Positions 13,743 through 22,966 are shown, counted from the stretch's first letter. The stretch: DNA of 64,000 nt from Planctomycetota bacterium (GCA_019456145.1 VRUL01000002.1:186001-250000); one strand, 5' to 3'. A program made the numbers and translations. The notes: generated by a model not told the origin, from the sequence alone.

Positions 13743-14564
13743 ATGACCTCGAATGATCGGTTCATTGATGACCAGTTTCCCCGCTCCAACGCGTACCATC
13801 CTGACTGGATCGTCGCGAGTGCAAGCGGTGGCGCTAACTCTCTGTGGCTGACCGAATGGCTGACCGCCGCGCTGAAGTTGAAGTCCGGAATGAACGTCCT
13901 AGATCTTGGTTGTGGGTGGGCGGCGTCTTCAATCTTCCTGGCCCGCGAATTCAAGGTGACGGTATGGGCCACTGATTTGTGGTTCAGCGCGTCAGACAAC
14001 CTTCAACGAATTCATGACGCCGGCGTGGTGAAAAGCGTTTATCCAATCCACGCGGACGCTCGCTCGTTACCCTTCGCCACGGACTTTTTTGATGCCATCG
14101 TTTCCATCGACTCCTTCCCCTATTACGGCACGGACGATCACTATTTGAATTACCTGGCGCGGTTCGTAAAGCCGGGCGGCGTGATCGCAATCGCGGGCGC
14201 CGGCCTCGTCCACGAGATCGAAAGACCTCTTCCTAACCATCTTCAGGCGTGGTGGGCAAGCGAGCCGGTGATGTGGTGTTTGCACTCGGCGGCGTGGTGG
14301 CGTCGACATTGGGAGCGAACGGGAATTGTCGAGATCGAACTGGCGGATACCATGCCGGATGGTTGGAAATTCTGGCTCAAATGGCACAAAACAATCGCTC
14401 CAGAGAATCTGGTTGAAATCCATGCAGTGGAACTGGATCGCGGCGACCACCTGGGCTATGTCCGTGTTGTCGGTCGTCGTCGGCCAAACGTTCATTTGGA
14501 TGATCCTATCGTTTCTGTACCCTCGAATTACGTGCCGAAGCCATTGCTTCGTGACAGCCCTTAG
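13743..14564 (+). CDS. Class I SAM-dependent methyltransferase
   Basis: The product has 273 residues. Motif I VLDLGCGWAASS (about 52-63), an acidic residue after the second strand (ATD, about 78), HADARSLPF..DFFDAIVSIDSF (motif IV area, about 100-122) and PGGVIAIAG form a typical Rossmann methyltransferase. The C-terminal third (Trp-rich; HSAAWWRRHWERTG) would form the substrate lid. The substrate is unknown; the architecture is close to small-molecule methyltransferases of the UbiE/sarcosine class. GC content and codon use are clearly higher than in the surrounding spacers. The gene sits between two remnants of the cytochrome gene, which suggests that it arrived by insertion. Confidence 0.8.
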   Translation: MTSNDRFIDDQFPRSNAYHPDWIVASASGGANSLWLTEWLTAALKLKSGMNVLDLGCGWAASSIFLAREFKVTVWATDLWFSASDNLQRIHDAGVVKSVYPIHADARSLPFATDFFDAIVSIDSFPYYGTDDHYLNYLARFVKPGGVIAIAGAGLVHEIERPLPNHLQAWWASEPVMWCLHSAAWWRRHWERTGIVEIELADTMPDGWKFWLKWHKTIAPENLVEIHAVELDRGDHLGYVRVVGRRRPNVHLDDPIVSVPSNYVPKPLLRDSP

Positions 14565-14582
14565 CCAATTCCGCACCGAAAC

Positions 14583-14714
14583 ATGGCCGAACAAAGCGGT
14601 CAAAAAGTGTGTAAAAAACCAATCGTCTGCGCGGACTGCCACGGCGAACACCGCCTGAAGTTGCGCTCCGTGCGACGGGATAAACGGTCAGGGAAGCTGT
14701 TCGAAACGAGATAA
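14583..14714 (+). pseudogene. Remnant of the cytochrome 3' end, copy 2, with one haem site
   Basis: ATG-initiated 43-codon frame: MAEQSGQK, KKPIVCADCHGEHRLKL, then RSVRRDKRSGKLFETR. It aligns with the last 43 residues of the pentahaem cytochrome (KSTGQKEQAEPIVCTDCHGEH...) and keeps one CXXCH. The Met is an accident of sequence (ATGG versus the original TGG). No signal peptide, so not functional as a cytochrome. Confidence 0.75.
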
Positions 14715-14828
14715 TGAATTGGTGCATAAGAGCACAAGGGATTAGGGATTGGGATGGGAAATTAAAAATCAAAGATTAAAAAGTAAAAATGACGGATACT
14801 TGATGCTGGATGCAAGGGAAAAGGTGGG

Positions 14829-15584
14829 CTATTTTGGTCTTCGCGCAAGGACCAGCCAGTCCCAGGGGTAAGGGGCCTTGAGCCAGCTTGGTGCGTTGGT
14901 CATTTCCTCATGCCAGGGATACTGGACCCTTTGGATCTTTGCTACTTCAAAACCGATATCCGAGAGGAACGTCGTGATTTCTTCACGCATGAAGCATTTT
15001 GTCGGGCTGTCGCCTATGTTAACGATGCCGTCAGCCGGGGAGACGACCTCTGTTTTAAACAGGCGATTGACCGAGCGCATTGCATGATGGCGCTTGTAGC
15101 CATCTTTGACATTGCAGCGAACGATCGTGTGATATGTGTGAAAAACCGATTCCAGGGAGGGCACGACTATGACGGACAACCCGGCTTTCTTTGTGGCCTT
15201 GAATACCGACAGGCCAATCTTTTTTCTATGGGACGGCCGAGCGGTGATGAGCGCATTGACGCAGAAGGTCACGTCAGCGGTCCAGGGCAAGCGCCTGTCA
15301 CCGGCAAGGTTGTGCTGTACAAAATGAACATTCGGGTGCTTCAGGCGATTTTTTGCCTCCTGCAGCAAAGCCGAGGAAAAGTCTACCGCGTAGACCTTTG
15401 AAAAACTTTGGCACAATAAAGGCAGGAGGCTGCCTACGCCGCAACCAAGATCGGCGGCCAGGCGCCGGCCTTTGGCAACACGCCTGATTTGGTTTTTCAA
15501 GGTACTATCAAGGTCGTGTTCTGCTATTTGCATAACACTTTGTTCGAAAGAAGGTGCCAGTGAATCCCAATAATCTTTGCTCAT
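14829..15584 (-). CDS. SAM-dependent methyltransferase
   Basis: The product has 251 residues. AADLGCGVGSLLPLL (about 43-57) is motif I; VYAVDFSSALLQEA contains the acidic ribose contact; HNLAGDRRLPW..ADVTFCVNALITAR corresponds to motif IV; a strand with SVIVVPSLESV follows. The C-terminal part includes FLSDIGFEVAKIQRVQYPW, the usual late hairpin. AAGGTAGTGAC precedes the ATG. Unrelated in detail to the methyltransferase at 13743 and on the opposite strand. Substrate unknown. The spacer 15585-16027 to its right holds TTAGTATTTAG-type repeats and no supported gene. Confidence 0.8.
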   Translation of the reverse strand: MSKDYWDSLAPSFEQSVMQIAEHDLDSTLKNQIRRVAKGRRLAADLGCGVGSLLPLLCQSFSKVYAVDFSSALLQEAKNRLKHPNVHFVQHNLAGDRRLPWTADVTFCVNALITARPSHRKKIGLSVFKATKKAGLSVIVVPSLESVFHTYHTIVRCNVKDGYKRHHAMRSVNRLFKTEVVSPADGIVNIGDSPTKCFMREEITTFLSDIGFEVAKIQRVQYPWHEEMTNAPSWLKAPYPWDWLVLARRPK

Positions 15585-16027
15585 GTCACTACCTTGACTT
15601 TCTTAACCGGGCCAACTACAAAGACTCTAACAAACAATTCCTGTTTTTACCAGCATTTTCCTTATCGATGATTTAGTCGTTAGTATTTAGTTGTTAGTAT
15701 TTAGTTGGCGGATTGGAGGAAGATTTGACGTAGAGCGTGAACCAATAAAATTACAGCTTTTGGCCCGTGCGGGGCCCCGAGCCGGCGGAGTCTGAAAATA
15801 TGCATCATTCGTTCGGAAATACCCCCAAAACGCCGGGGCGATAAAGCCGAACAGCGCAGGTGCCTGTGATCGCCGGGGTCTGAAGAAAAACGATTTTGCA
15901 AAAATGGGCTTTTTTCAGCAATATACAGACAATTGTATTTGATTATTGATTAAAGATTGGGGATAATTTAGAATCTCACGAGAAATTCGGAATATTAAAT
16001 ATTAAATTTTACAATGAGAGGCCAGAT

Positions 16028-17320
16028 ATGAGCATTGAAGAGAAAGCAAAACAAGCAAAACAAGCCTCAATCCAATTAGCCGCGGCCGAGACTACCGCTA
16101 AAAACATCGCGTTGACCTCAATTGCCAATACCCTCAAGCAGCGCTGCGACCAAATCACGGCGGTCAACGAAGTAGACTTGGAAATCGCTCAAAAGAACAA
16201 GCTTGCCGCACCACTTTTAAAAAGGCTGAACTTCGATGAGGGTAAAATAGAAGATGTTTGCATGGGAATTGAAAGCCTGATAAAACTCAGCGACCCGATA
16301 GGCAAAACAATCGCCGCTACCGAGCTTGATGAGGGACTGAATCTTTATAAGGTCAGTTGTCCGATTGGTGTTATCGGTGTGATTTTCGAATCCCGGCCTG
16401 ACGCCCTGGTCCAAATCTCAACGCTATGCTTAAAGAGCGGAAACGCCGTGCTGCTCAAAGGAGGAAGCGAAGCAGAGAAGACCAATAATATACTTTCCAA
16501 GATTATCTGTGAAGTGAGCGAGCAAGCCGAGCTGCCCCCGGGATGGCTCCAGCTTCTACACACGAGGGACGACGTGGCCGAAATGTTGGCGCTGGATCAA
16601 TACATCGATTTGATTATCCCGCGAGGCTCAAATGAATTCGTACGCCACATTATGGATAATACGAACATACCCGTGCTGGGACATGCCGACGGGATATGCC
16701 ATGTTTATATTGACGGTGAGGCAGAGGAAGAAATGGCTGTCAATATCGCCGTTGACTCGAAGTGCCAGTACGTAGCGGTTTGTAATGCGGCCGAGACCAT
16801 GCTGGTCGATGAGAAAATCGCTGAAAAGTTTTTGCCTAAAGTCAAAACAATGCTTGAAGAAAAAGGCGTAGAACTCCGCGGATGTAAGAAAACGGCAGCC
16901 ATAATAGATGTAAAGCCCGCCAAAGAAAAAGACTGGTCAACCGAGTATCTGGATTACGTTCTCTCGATCAAGGTCGTTGCCGGACTGGAGAAGGCCATCG
17001 AGCATATAAACCGCTACGGCTCCGGGCATACCGACAGTATCGTCACGGCCGATAAGCAAAAGGCCGCGAGGTTTTTGGGGCTTGTAGATTCTGCGAACGT
17101 CTTCTGGAATTGCAGCACGAGATTCAGCGACGGCTACAGGTATGGCCTCGGCGCAGAGGTCGGAATAAGCACAAATAAGATACACGCCCGAGGGCCTGTA
17201 GGGCTCGAAGGACTTGTGATTTACAAATGGAAGCTGGTCGGAACCGGCCAAATCGTTGCAGATTATACCGGCGACAGGGCAAAACAGTTCACGCATAAGA
17301 AAATGGTTCGTAAAGAGTGA
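16028..17320 (+). CDS. proA: Gamma-glutamyl phosphate reductase
   Basis: The product has 430 residues, normal for the family. It reduces glutamyl-5-phosphate to glutamate semialdehyde with NADPH in the second step of proline synthesis. Visible signatures are IGVIFESRPDALVQI, LLKGGSEA, LIIPRGSNEFVRHI, VLGHADGICHVYID, the active-site Cys in KCQYVAVCNAAETML and LGAEVGISTNKIHARGPVGLEGL near the end. GAGAGG stands six bases before the ATG. proB follows 2.2 kb downstream on the same strand, separated by a DUF1080 gene. Confidence 0.95.
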   Translation: MSIEEKAKQAKQASIQLAAAETTAKNIALTSIANTLKQRCDQITAVNEVDLEIAQKNKLAAPLLKRLNFDEGKIEDVCMGIESLIKLSDPIGKTIAATELDEGLNLYKVSCPIGVIGVIFESRPDALVQISTLCLKSGNAVLLKGGSEAEKTNNILSKIICEVSEQAELPPGWLQLLHTRDDVAEMLALDQYIDLIIPRGSNEFVRHIMDNTNIPVLGHADGICHVYIDGEAEEEMAVNIAVDSKCQYVAVCNAAETMLVDEKIAEKFLPKVKTMLEEKGVELRGCKKTAAIIDVKPAKEKDWSTEYLDYVLSIKVVAGLEKAIEHINRYGSGHTDSIVTADKQKAARFLGLVDSANVFWNCSTRFSDGYRYGLGAEVGISTNKIHARGPVGLEGLVIYKWKLVGTGQIVADYTGDRAKQFTHKKMVRKE

Positions 17321-17567
17321 TTAGTATTTAGCCGACGGGCCTGCCACCGGTCTACGCTATAGGCAATCCGAAATTAAGAACACACATTTGAGCGTATAGC
17401 ATATTGCGTCAATCGATACCCGTGAGGTGTTTGGGGGGTTGACTGTTCAAGGCAGAGATGATATTCTATATCAAATTATCGCTCAGCGGCGTAGCTGAGC
17501 AAGGAGGAATGGGTAATTTCAGCCTAAATACGACATTTTCTTAAGATATACTGAAAGGGCTTCTGTT

Positions 17568-19145
17568 ATGAATAAAAGCATTCGTTACGCGTTGGTTCTC
17601 CTGGGCTTATGGAGCAGTTGTATATCGGCTCAGGCCGCTCAAACTAATAATCCCTTCCTTGGACGATGGGCCTTAACAATCCCCGGCGGAGGTGCCGGCT
17701 GGCTCAGTGTCGAGCAGAAACAAGGGTATCTGGACGCAAGCATACTCTGGGGAGGAGGAAGTGTCGTACCTGTGGCCCATGTCTTTGTGGATGGGGACAG
17801 CCTTGTTGTGACACGCGTTCGCAGGATTGAACACAAAGACGCCAAAGGCAAAGTAGTCCGCTTGCATACACTAACCGAAACGATTATCGCAAGGGCCTCG
17901 GACGATAAGCTTAGTTTGTGGCAAATCCGTCCCAACAGAAACGGAAAAGGCGCAAGCCATAATGAGTTCACCGGCAAGCGGATTCCTCCGATACCACCCA
18001 GACCAGACATTTCCGGCGCCAAATACGGCAAACCGATTGTACTGTTCGATAGTAAGAATCTCGACGGCTGGAAGCTGACAAATCCGGGACAGATTAGCGG
18101 CTGGTCCGTAAAAGATGGGATTCTTGTAAATAGGCCTGTCCAGCAAAAGGGCAAACCTCATGTTTCATACGGCAATTTTCGGACAGTAGATGAGTTCGAG
18201 GATTTCAACCTGAAATTGGAAGTGAAAGTCTCCAGAGGAGGCAACAGCGGTGTCTATCTGCGAGGCATCTATGAGGTGCAGGTAAGCGATTCTTTCGGCA
18301 GGAAACTCGATGCACATAACATGGGAGGTATTTACAGCCGAATCACGCCGACGGTGAGTGCTGAGAAGCCGGCCGGGCAGTGGCAGAGCTTCGATATCAC
18401 ACTTATGGATCGTCACGTGACAGTCGAGCTGAATGGCAAGGTGATTATTGATAACCAGCCGCTCCTGGGCTGCACGGGCGGTGCGATGTGGTCGGATGAA
18501 TTCAAGCCGGGGCCCATATATCTGCAAGGCGACCATTCGGCAATCCGTTATCGAAATATCGTCCTGACACCAATTATCAAGGGTCAGGCTAATCAGCCAA
18601 TCTTTGAGGACCGCTTCGAAAGCGGGCCTGCTAAAGGCTGGACCTGGCTCCGGGAAAATCCTGATACATGGCGCATCAAGGATGGCGGGCTGGAGATTCT
18701 CGTTCAGCCGGGCGTGGCACATAATGTAAAGAACGCCTTGGTTCGGAAGGCGCCGGACCGCAGCAAAGGCAAATTCGCCGTCGATGTGACGGTGACAAGT
18801 AATACCGTGCCCACCCAGCAGTATGAGCAGGCGGGAATAACCTGGTACAACAATGGCAAGCCGGTATTCAAGCTGGTCAAGGAGCTGGTCAGTGGACAAC
18901 TGATGATAATCCCGGGCCGAAAGCCCATGACAAGCAAGTCGGTCCAGCTTCGGCTCATTGTAGACAAAGACAGTTTCGTCGCGCAGTACCGGCCGGACGG
19001 CAGAGGTGAGTTTCAAACCGCGGCTAAAGGTAAGCTGCCCCCGCCCGGTGACGACAAGGTCAGCATACAATGCTACAATGGCCCCCCAAATGCAGAGCAT
19101 TGGATCGGCTTTGATGATTTCCGAATCTTTAAACTGCCGGAGTAA
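17568..19145 (+). CDS. Secreted DUF1080 protein with a second LamG-like domain
   Basis: The product has 525 residues with signal peptide MNKSIRYALVLLGLWSSCISAQA. Residues 25-145 form an N-terminal beta domain. Residues 155-340 are DUF1080 (LFDSKNLDGWKL..., SGVYLRGIYEVQVSDS, NMGGIYSRITP, PIYLQGDHSAIRYRNI), a concanavalin-like fold associated with 3-keto-glycoside hydrolysis. Residues 350-523 are a second jelly-roll like DUF1349 (FEDRFESGPAKGWTW..., AGITWYNNGK, WIGFDDFRIFKL). It probably acts on sugars outside the cytoplasm. Its place between proA and proB has no obvious metabolic reason. Confidence 0.85.
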   Translation: MNKSIRYALVLLGLWSSCISAQAAQTNNPFLGRWALTIPGGGAGWLSVEQKQGYLDASILWGGGSVVPVAHVFVDGDSLVVTRVRRIEHKDAKGKVVRLHTLTETIIARASDDKLSLWQIRPNRNGKGASHNEFTGKRIPPIPPRPDISGAKYGKPIVLFDSKNLDGWKLTNPGQISGWSVKDGILVNRPVQQKGKPHVSYGNFRTVDEFEDFNLKLEVKVSRGGNSGVYLRGIYEVQVSDSFGRKLDAHNMGGIYSRITPTVSAEKPAGQWQSFDITLMDRHVTVELNGKVIIDNQPLLGCTGGAMWSDEFKPGPIYLQGDHSAIRYRNIVLTPIIKGQANQPIFEDRFESGPAKGWTWLRENPDTWRIKDGGLEILVQPGVAHNVKNALVRKAPDRSKGKFAVDVTVTSNTVPTQQYEQAGITWYNNGKPVFKLVKELVSGQLMIIPGRKPMTSKSVQLRLIVDKDSFVAQYRPDGRGEFQTAAKGKLPPPGDDKVSIQCYNGPPNAEHWIGFDDFRIFKLPE

Positions 19146-19170
19146 ATAGAAAAAAAGCGAATTAGGGGAT

Positions 19171-19310
19171 TAGGGAGCAAATTTTAGGCACTAAGGCCCG
19201 CTTGCGCGGGTACAAGTGGATTCGGTGCCTGCGTGAGGATAACAATTAGCAGTTAATTCAATTCTCAGATCAGATTCTTCGCTTCGGCTCAGAATGACAG
19301 AGAGTGAGAT
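19171..19310 (+). repeat. Dispersed 45-base repeat, copy 2, plus a TCTTCGCTTCGG-type repeat
   Basis: 19171-19220 repeats the element at 13263. At about 19264-19300 follows AGATTCTTCGCTTCGGCTC then AGAATGACAGAG, a short inverted repeat of a type common in metagenome-derived planctomycete genomes. The spacer 19146-19506 holds nothing else that I can name. Confidence 0.6.
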
Positions 19311-19506
19311 GACCATCCCCAAGCTGCGCTTGAGGCTGCCACCCGTCGTCACACCACAGTTAATATTTAGAGAAATGTTTTACGGCGCACACACTACCTA
19401 ACGGCGGGCTGGATGACTTCCCAAATGATTATTGCTTAAATATTGTGGATTCATTACAATCGAGACCAAATACAGGATGTGAAATATTAAGTACGAGTGG
19501 TGAAGT

Positions 19507-20607
19507 ATGCGAAATTTCAGTAAGGCCAAACGGATAGTAATAAAAATCGGCACGAATATCCTGACCAGGGACAACGGGGTGGATACGGCATACGTCCGCC
19601 GAATCGCACAGCATACAAGCGAGCTGCTCAAGAACGGCAAACAGGTTGTTATCGTCAGCTCCGGAGCTATCGGGATGGGGTGCGGGAAGTTGGACCCGGC
19701 AAGTAAGGTAAAAGATATTAAGATGCGGCAGGCGTACGCGGCCATCGGGCAGCCTTTGTTGATGGCGGAGTGGCGAAAATCGTTTCTGCGCTATGGCGTC
19801 ACCGTCGCCCAGGTGCTGGTGACGGCAGAGGTGCTGAACAACAGAAAGACGTATCTGAACCTTCGCAACTCCGTCGAGACACTTCTAAAATTATCGGTAG
19901 TGCCGGTCTTAAACGAAAATGACAGCGTGAGCACCGATGAGATAGGTTCGGCCTTCGGTGATAACGATACATTGAGCGCGCTGGTGGCCAGTAAGATTGA
20001 CGCCGACGTGCTGATAATGCTCAGCGATATCGATGCGCTCTACGATAAAGATCCGCGAAAATTTTCCGACGCCAAACCGATATCCGCGGTTTACGAGATT
20101 ACCGATGAGATTATTCGAAGCGCCGGAGGCCGGGGCAGCGGATTAGGGACCGGTGGAATGAAGACGAAAATCGAAGCGGCCCGGATTGCGGCCAACGCCG
20201 GGTGCAGAATGGTCCTTGCCAACGGCAGATTGAAAAATGTTCTCGCCCGGATTATGGCGGGCGATGAAATCGGTACCGTCTTTATGCCCAAGCGAAAGCT
20301 GAGCAACCGTTCGAGATGGATTCTAAATAACGCCGCGGCCGGCGTGATAAATATCGACGAAGGGGCGATGCGGGCCGTTAAGAACCGAAAGAGCCTTCTG
20401 CCGAGCGGCGTAGTTTCTATCAAAGGGACATTCGAGGCCGGGGCAGTGGTTATGCTAAACGATGATGCCAAGGCCGTGACGAACCTAAGCAGCTCTCAGC
20501 TAAAAAATCTGGCTGGGAAACACAGTTCGGAAATCCGAAAGGTGCTGGGCCCCAAACACCGCGACGTCGTGGCGATACCCGAAGATATTGTGATAATTGA
20601 CTATTGA
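19507..20607 (+). CDS. proB: Glutamate 5-kinase with C-terminal PUA domain
   Basis: The product has 366 residues. It phosphorylates glutamate, the first step of proline synthesis. The amino-acid-kinase domain (about 5-255) shows RIVIKIGTNILT, VVIVSSGAIGMG, VLNENDSVSTDEI, FGDNDTLSALVA, LLSDI-like LIMLSDIDALYDKDPR and GTGGMKTKIEAA. The PUA domain (about 275-360; GVVSIKGTFEAGAVVMLND) is found in the longer bacterial ProB, where feedback inhibition by proline is usual. GGTGAAG lies just before the ATG. Confidence 0.95.
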   Translation: MRNFSKAKRIVIKIGTNILTRDNGVDTAYVRRIAQHTSELLKNGKQVVIVSSGAIGMGCGKLDPASKVKDIKMRQAYAAIGQPLLMAEWRKSFLRYGVTVAQVLVTAEVLNNRKTYLNLRNSVETLLKLSVVPVLNENDSVSTDEIGSAFGDNDTLSALVASKIDADVLIMLSDIDALYDKDPRKFSDAKPISAVYEITDEIIRSAGGRGSGLGTGGMKTKIEAARIAANAGCRMVLANGRLKNVLARIMAGDEIGTVFMPKRKLSNRSRWILNNAAAGVINIDEGAMRAVKNRKSLLPSGVVSIKGTFEAGAVVMLNDDAKAVTNLSSSQLKNLAGKHSSEIRKVLGPKHRDVVAIPEDIVIIDY

Positions 20608-20816
20608 ATATTGTCTATTGACTATTAATGCTGGACGTTCGATGCGAGATACGCTTTACGATATATAAAGATGTATCGCAGAATTGCTTTGCTTTGACAC
20701 CGATTGTGGATTTAGGTATTATATCAGGAGAAATTGGTAACTGTTTTTCAGATTTATTCAGTGATAGTTATGAGATGACAACAATTGATAGCTTTGGGGA
20801 TTTTTTAGCCTACTAA

Positions 20817-21449
20817 ATGAGTGAAACAAACAAGAACATATTGTATACACTTGGCCATTCTAATCATACGATAAATCATTTTATTGGTTTACTCAAACGT
20901 CATAAAATTAACATGGTCGTAGACGTTCGTTCGGCCCCTTACAGCAGGTATTGCTCTCAATTCAACAAAAAGGTTATTTTCGCTGAGCTTAAAGCGGCCG
21001 ATATTCAGTATATATTTTTGGGGAAAGAATTAGGCGCCCGCCCGGATGATCCCGCATTTTACGAAGGTGGTTGTGTAGACTTCAAACGAATCGCAGTAAG
21101 TAAGGAATTCAAGGATGGTCTTGGGCTTTTGCTTGAGGGTATTGAGAAACACCATATTGCGTTAATGTGCGCAGAGAAGGAACCTTTGGAATGTCACAGA
21201 ACTATTCTTATATGCAGAAAACTTAAAGAACATAAGGTTTCAATTAAACACATCCTGGAAGATGGAAGAATTGAGGACCATCACGATACCGAACGCAGAC
21301 TGGTTAAGATGCTCAAAATTGAACCGACCCTTTTTGAACAGGAAAAAATAGAATCAGACCTAATTGAGCAAGCCTACGACCAACAATCGCAAAATATCTC
21401 TCATAGGTCAGAAGAGCCAGGAAAACTTTCTGCTATTTTGTCCGTTTAA
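20817..21449 (+). CDS. DUF488 family protein
   Basis: The product has 210 residues. YTLGHSNHTINHFIGLLKRH (11-30), VVDVRSAPYSRYCSQFNK (about 34-51), YIFLGKELGARP and ALMCAEKEPLECHRTILI (with the conserved Cys and CHR) are the DUF488 signatures. Its biochemical role is not settled; family members are sometimes linked to DNA-modification or repair loci. The stop of a 62-codon frame (20628-20816) abuts its ATG, but that frame begins in spacer-type repeats and I do not count it as a gene. The last 40 residues look added and may derive from spacer sequence. Confidence 0.85.
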   Translation: MSETNKNILYTLGHSNHTINHFIGLLKRHKINMVVDVRSAPYSRYCSQFNKKVIFAELKAADIQYIFLGKELGARPDDPAFYEGGCVDFKRIAVSKEFKDGLGLLLEGIEKHHIALMCAEKEPLECHRTILICRKLKEHKVSIKHILEDGRIEDHHDTERRLVKMLKIEPTLFEQEKIESDLIEQAYDQQSQNISHRSEEPGKLSAILSV

Positions 21450-21475
21450 GATGAGCTTTGCGAGCGAAGCCAGGG

Positions 21476-21520
21476 GGAAATGGGGACAGCCACTTATTTT
21501 GATGTCTCAAAATTTGAGAC
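21476..21520 (+). repeat. REP-like GGGGACAG element
   Basis: TGGGGACAGCCACTTATTTT followed by the palindrome GTCTCAAA-A-TTTGAGAC. 'GGGGACAGxCACTTATTTT' is a widely seen signature near transposon-derived repeats (RAYT/REP type). No transposase is adjacent. Confidence 0.55.
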
Positions 21521-21611
21521 AGCGAGTCCTTTCCCGTGCGTCTGCTGCGTTTGTAAAAAGAGCAGCGAACTTGCTGCTTTGATTATGAGATAATCAGAGG
21601 ATGAATTATTT

Positions 21612-21692
21612 CTATTTCTTCCTGGCTTTCTTTTTTGTAGTTTTTTTCTTTGCTTTTTTCTTCTTCGTTCTGCAGCCGCATGTCTTGCACAT
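21612..21692 (-). CDS. 26-residue Cys- and Lys-rich peptide
   Basis: An ATG at 21692 preceded by GGGAGGTAGTAAA (a strong ribosome site) opens a frame of 26 codons. It starts MCKTCGCRT and continues with an almost pure Lys tail containing Ala and Thr, ending KARKK. CxxCxC could bind a metal, and the tail would bind nucleic acid or polyanions. I recall tiny MCKTCGC-plus-polylysine peptides in other bacterial lineages, but that is memory only. The opposite strand reads as a Phe-rich hydrophobic frame (21601-21798), which is its shadow. Confidence 0.6.
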   Translation of the reverse strand: MCKTCGCRTKKKKAKKKTTKKKARKK

Positions 21693-21860
21693 TTTACTAC
21701 CTCCCGGCTATCTGTTTATCAATCAAAGTTTGGTTATAATCTACAATATAATATCGGTTGAAGGAAAGGAAAAAGTCAAGAATTTAAATGAGTTGTGAGA
21801 GGTTAATTTGTGAGGAGGTAATTTCAAATCTCAGATTTAGAAGAGAGGTTGGAGCATAAA

Positions 21861-22718
21861 TTATATTCGTTGGCCAGATCCCTCGACTCCGCTGCGCTCC
21901 GCTCGGGATGACGGTGAGTGAGATTGCCGCGTCGCTTCGCTCCTCGCAATGACTTTTTTTAATAGATTCCTCGGCTGCGCTCGGAATGACGTGGATTTAA
22001 CCGGCGGGAAGTTTAAGGCGGCGAATTGGCCAAAATATTTCTTCGCCGCCTCATCATAAGCTTTAGCGGCGTCGGTTTCGTCAACGAAACAGCCGAGATT
22101 TTTCTGTATGCCGCCGGTTTTTATGTATGCGGACCACTTTCTGCGGCGTTTGCTCCAGGATACGCCCTTGTATTTGGATGAAGCACCGCGGGCAGAGCGA
22201 GAGTTGGCATTGTTCTGTGAGGTGGTGCAGTTGCGTAGACGGGCTTTGCGATTGTCGAGGCCGTTGTGATTGATGTGGTCGCAGACGAGGTGAGGTGGAG
22301 TATTCATAATGAGGCGGTGCATGAAGATTCGTTTTGATTTTCCGTTTTCGGAGATGTTTCTGACAGCGTAGATTGCGTTTTTGTTTGTTTTGCAGTGCCA
22401 TCTGAATTGCGAGAGCCAGATATAATCTTCGGGGTCCACTTTTGCAAACTCCCCACGCGTAAGCGGAATCTTGCAGTAGTCGCCAAACTGGTCTCTGTAA
22501 ATGGTCAGCTCGCCCCTTGGCCAGTGGTCGGCGTCTATCTGGTTTTGATCTGCGTATCGGAATTGGCCGCAAATATCTTCTTCTTTGACGACAGGCCAAA
22601 ATGCAAGGCCGGTTTTGCGGTCCACGGCAGGCGCATTTTTTACGCAATGCAGACTATCTTCTATCAGGCGGGCAAAGTAACATCGGCCGCAACTTCTTTT
22701 CTTCTGCGTTTTATCCAT
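21861..22718 (-). CDS. HNH endonuclease with AP2 domain, reading into spacer repeats
   Basis: The product has 285 residues. Cys10, Cys13, Cys25 and Cys50 may form a zinc site. The HNH nuclease lies at about 133-165 (MHRLIMNTPPHLVCDHINHNGLDNRKARLRNC), with AP2 DNA-binding at about 182-238 (SKYKGVSWSKRRRKWSAYI, ALNF). This order is that of free-standing homing endonucleases. Residues about 241-285 (SFRAQPRNL, IARSEATRQSH, SSRAERSGVEGSG) are translations of common spacer repeats, so the original stop was probably lost. No intron or intein is seen nearby. Confidence 0.85.
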   Translation of the reverse strand: MDKTQKKRSCGRCYFARLIEDSLHCVKNAPAVDRKTGLAFWPVVKEEDICGQFRYADQNQIDADHWPRGELTIYRDQFGDYCKIPLTRGEFAKVDPEDYIWLSQFRWHCKTNKNAIYAVRNISENGKSKRIFMHRLIMNTPPHLVCDHINHNGLDNRKARLRNCTTSQNNANSRSARGASSKYKGVSWSKRRRKWSAYIKTGGIQKNLGCFVDETDAAKAYDEAAKKYFGQFAALNFPPVKSTSFRAQPRNLLKKVIARSEATRQSHSPSSRAERSGVEGSGQRI

Positions 22719-22966
22719 TCATCCAGCCCTGGAGGGAGCCTGCCATAAAAAACACAAGCCCTCTATAATTGGCCGAATGTTCACTTTTGGTACGAAAAAA
22801 GCCCTCGATTCCGGATACCCGATTCTCGTAACTCGATGCGAACAATGTGGTTAAAAAAATTATATTTTTTTCCGATTTAGCCCAAAGGTATGTTCACTTT
22901 TGATTGAAAATACGCCCCCCGCGCAGGGGTGTGCCCGTGAGCGGTAAGCAATGCGCGATACGCGAT

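Noticed and set aside
20628-20816. 62-codon frame abutting the DUF488 gene
   Set aside because: Its first part is typical spacer sequence (GCTGGACGTTCGATGCGAG) and no start with a ribosome site is found; it may be the end of a decayed gene, but I cannot show that.
21601-21798. 65-codon Phe-rich hydrophobic frame
   Set aside because: It is the complement of the Lys-rich 26-residue peptide gene, which has a proper ribosome site.
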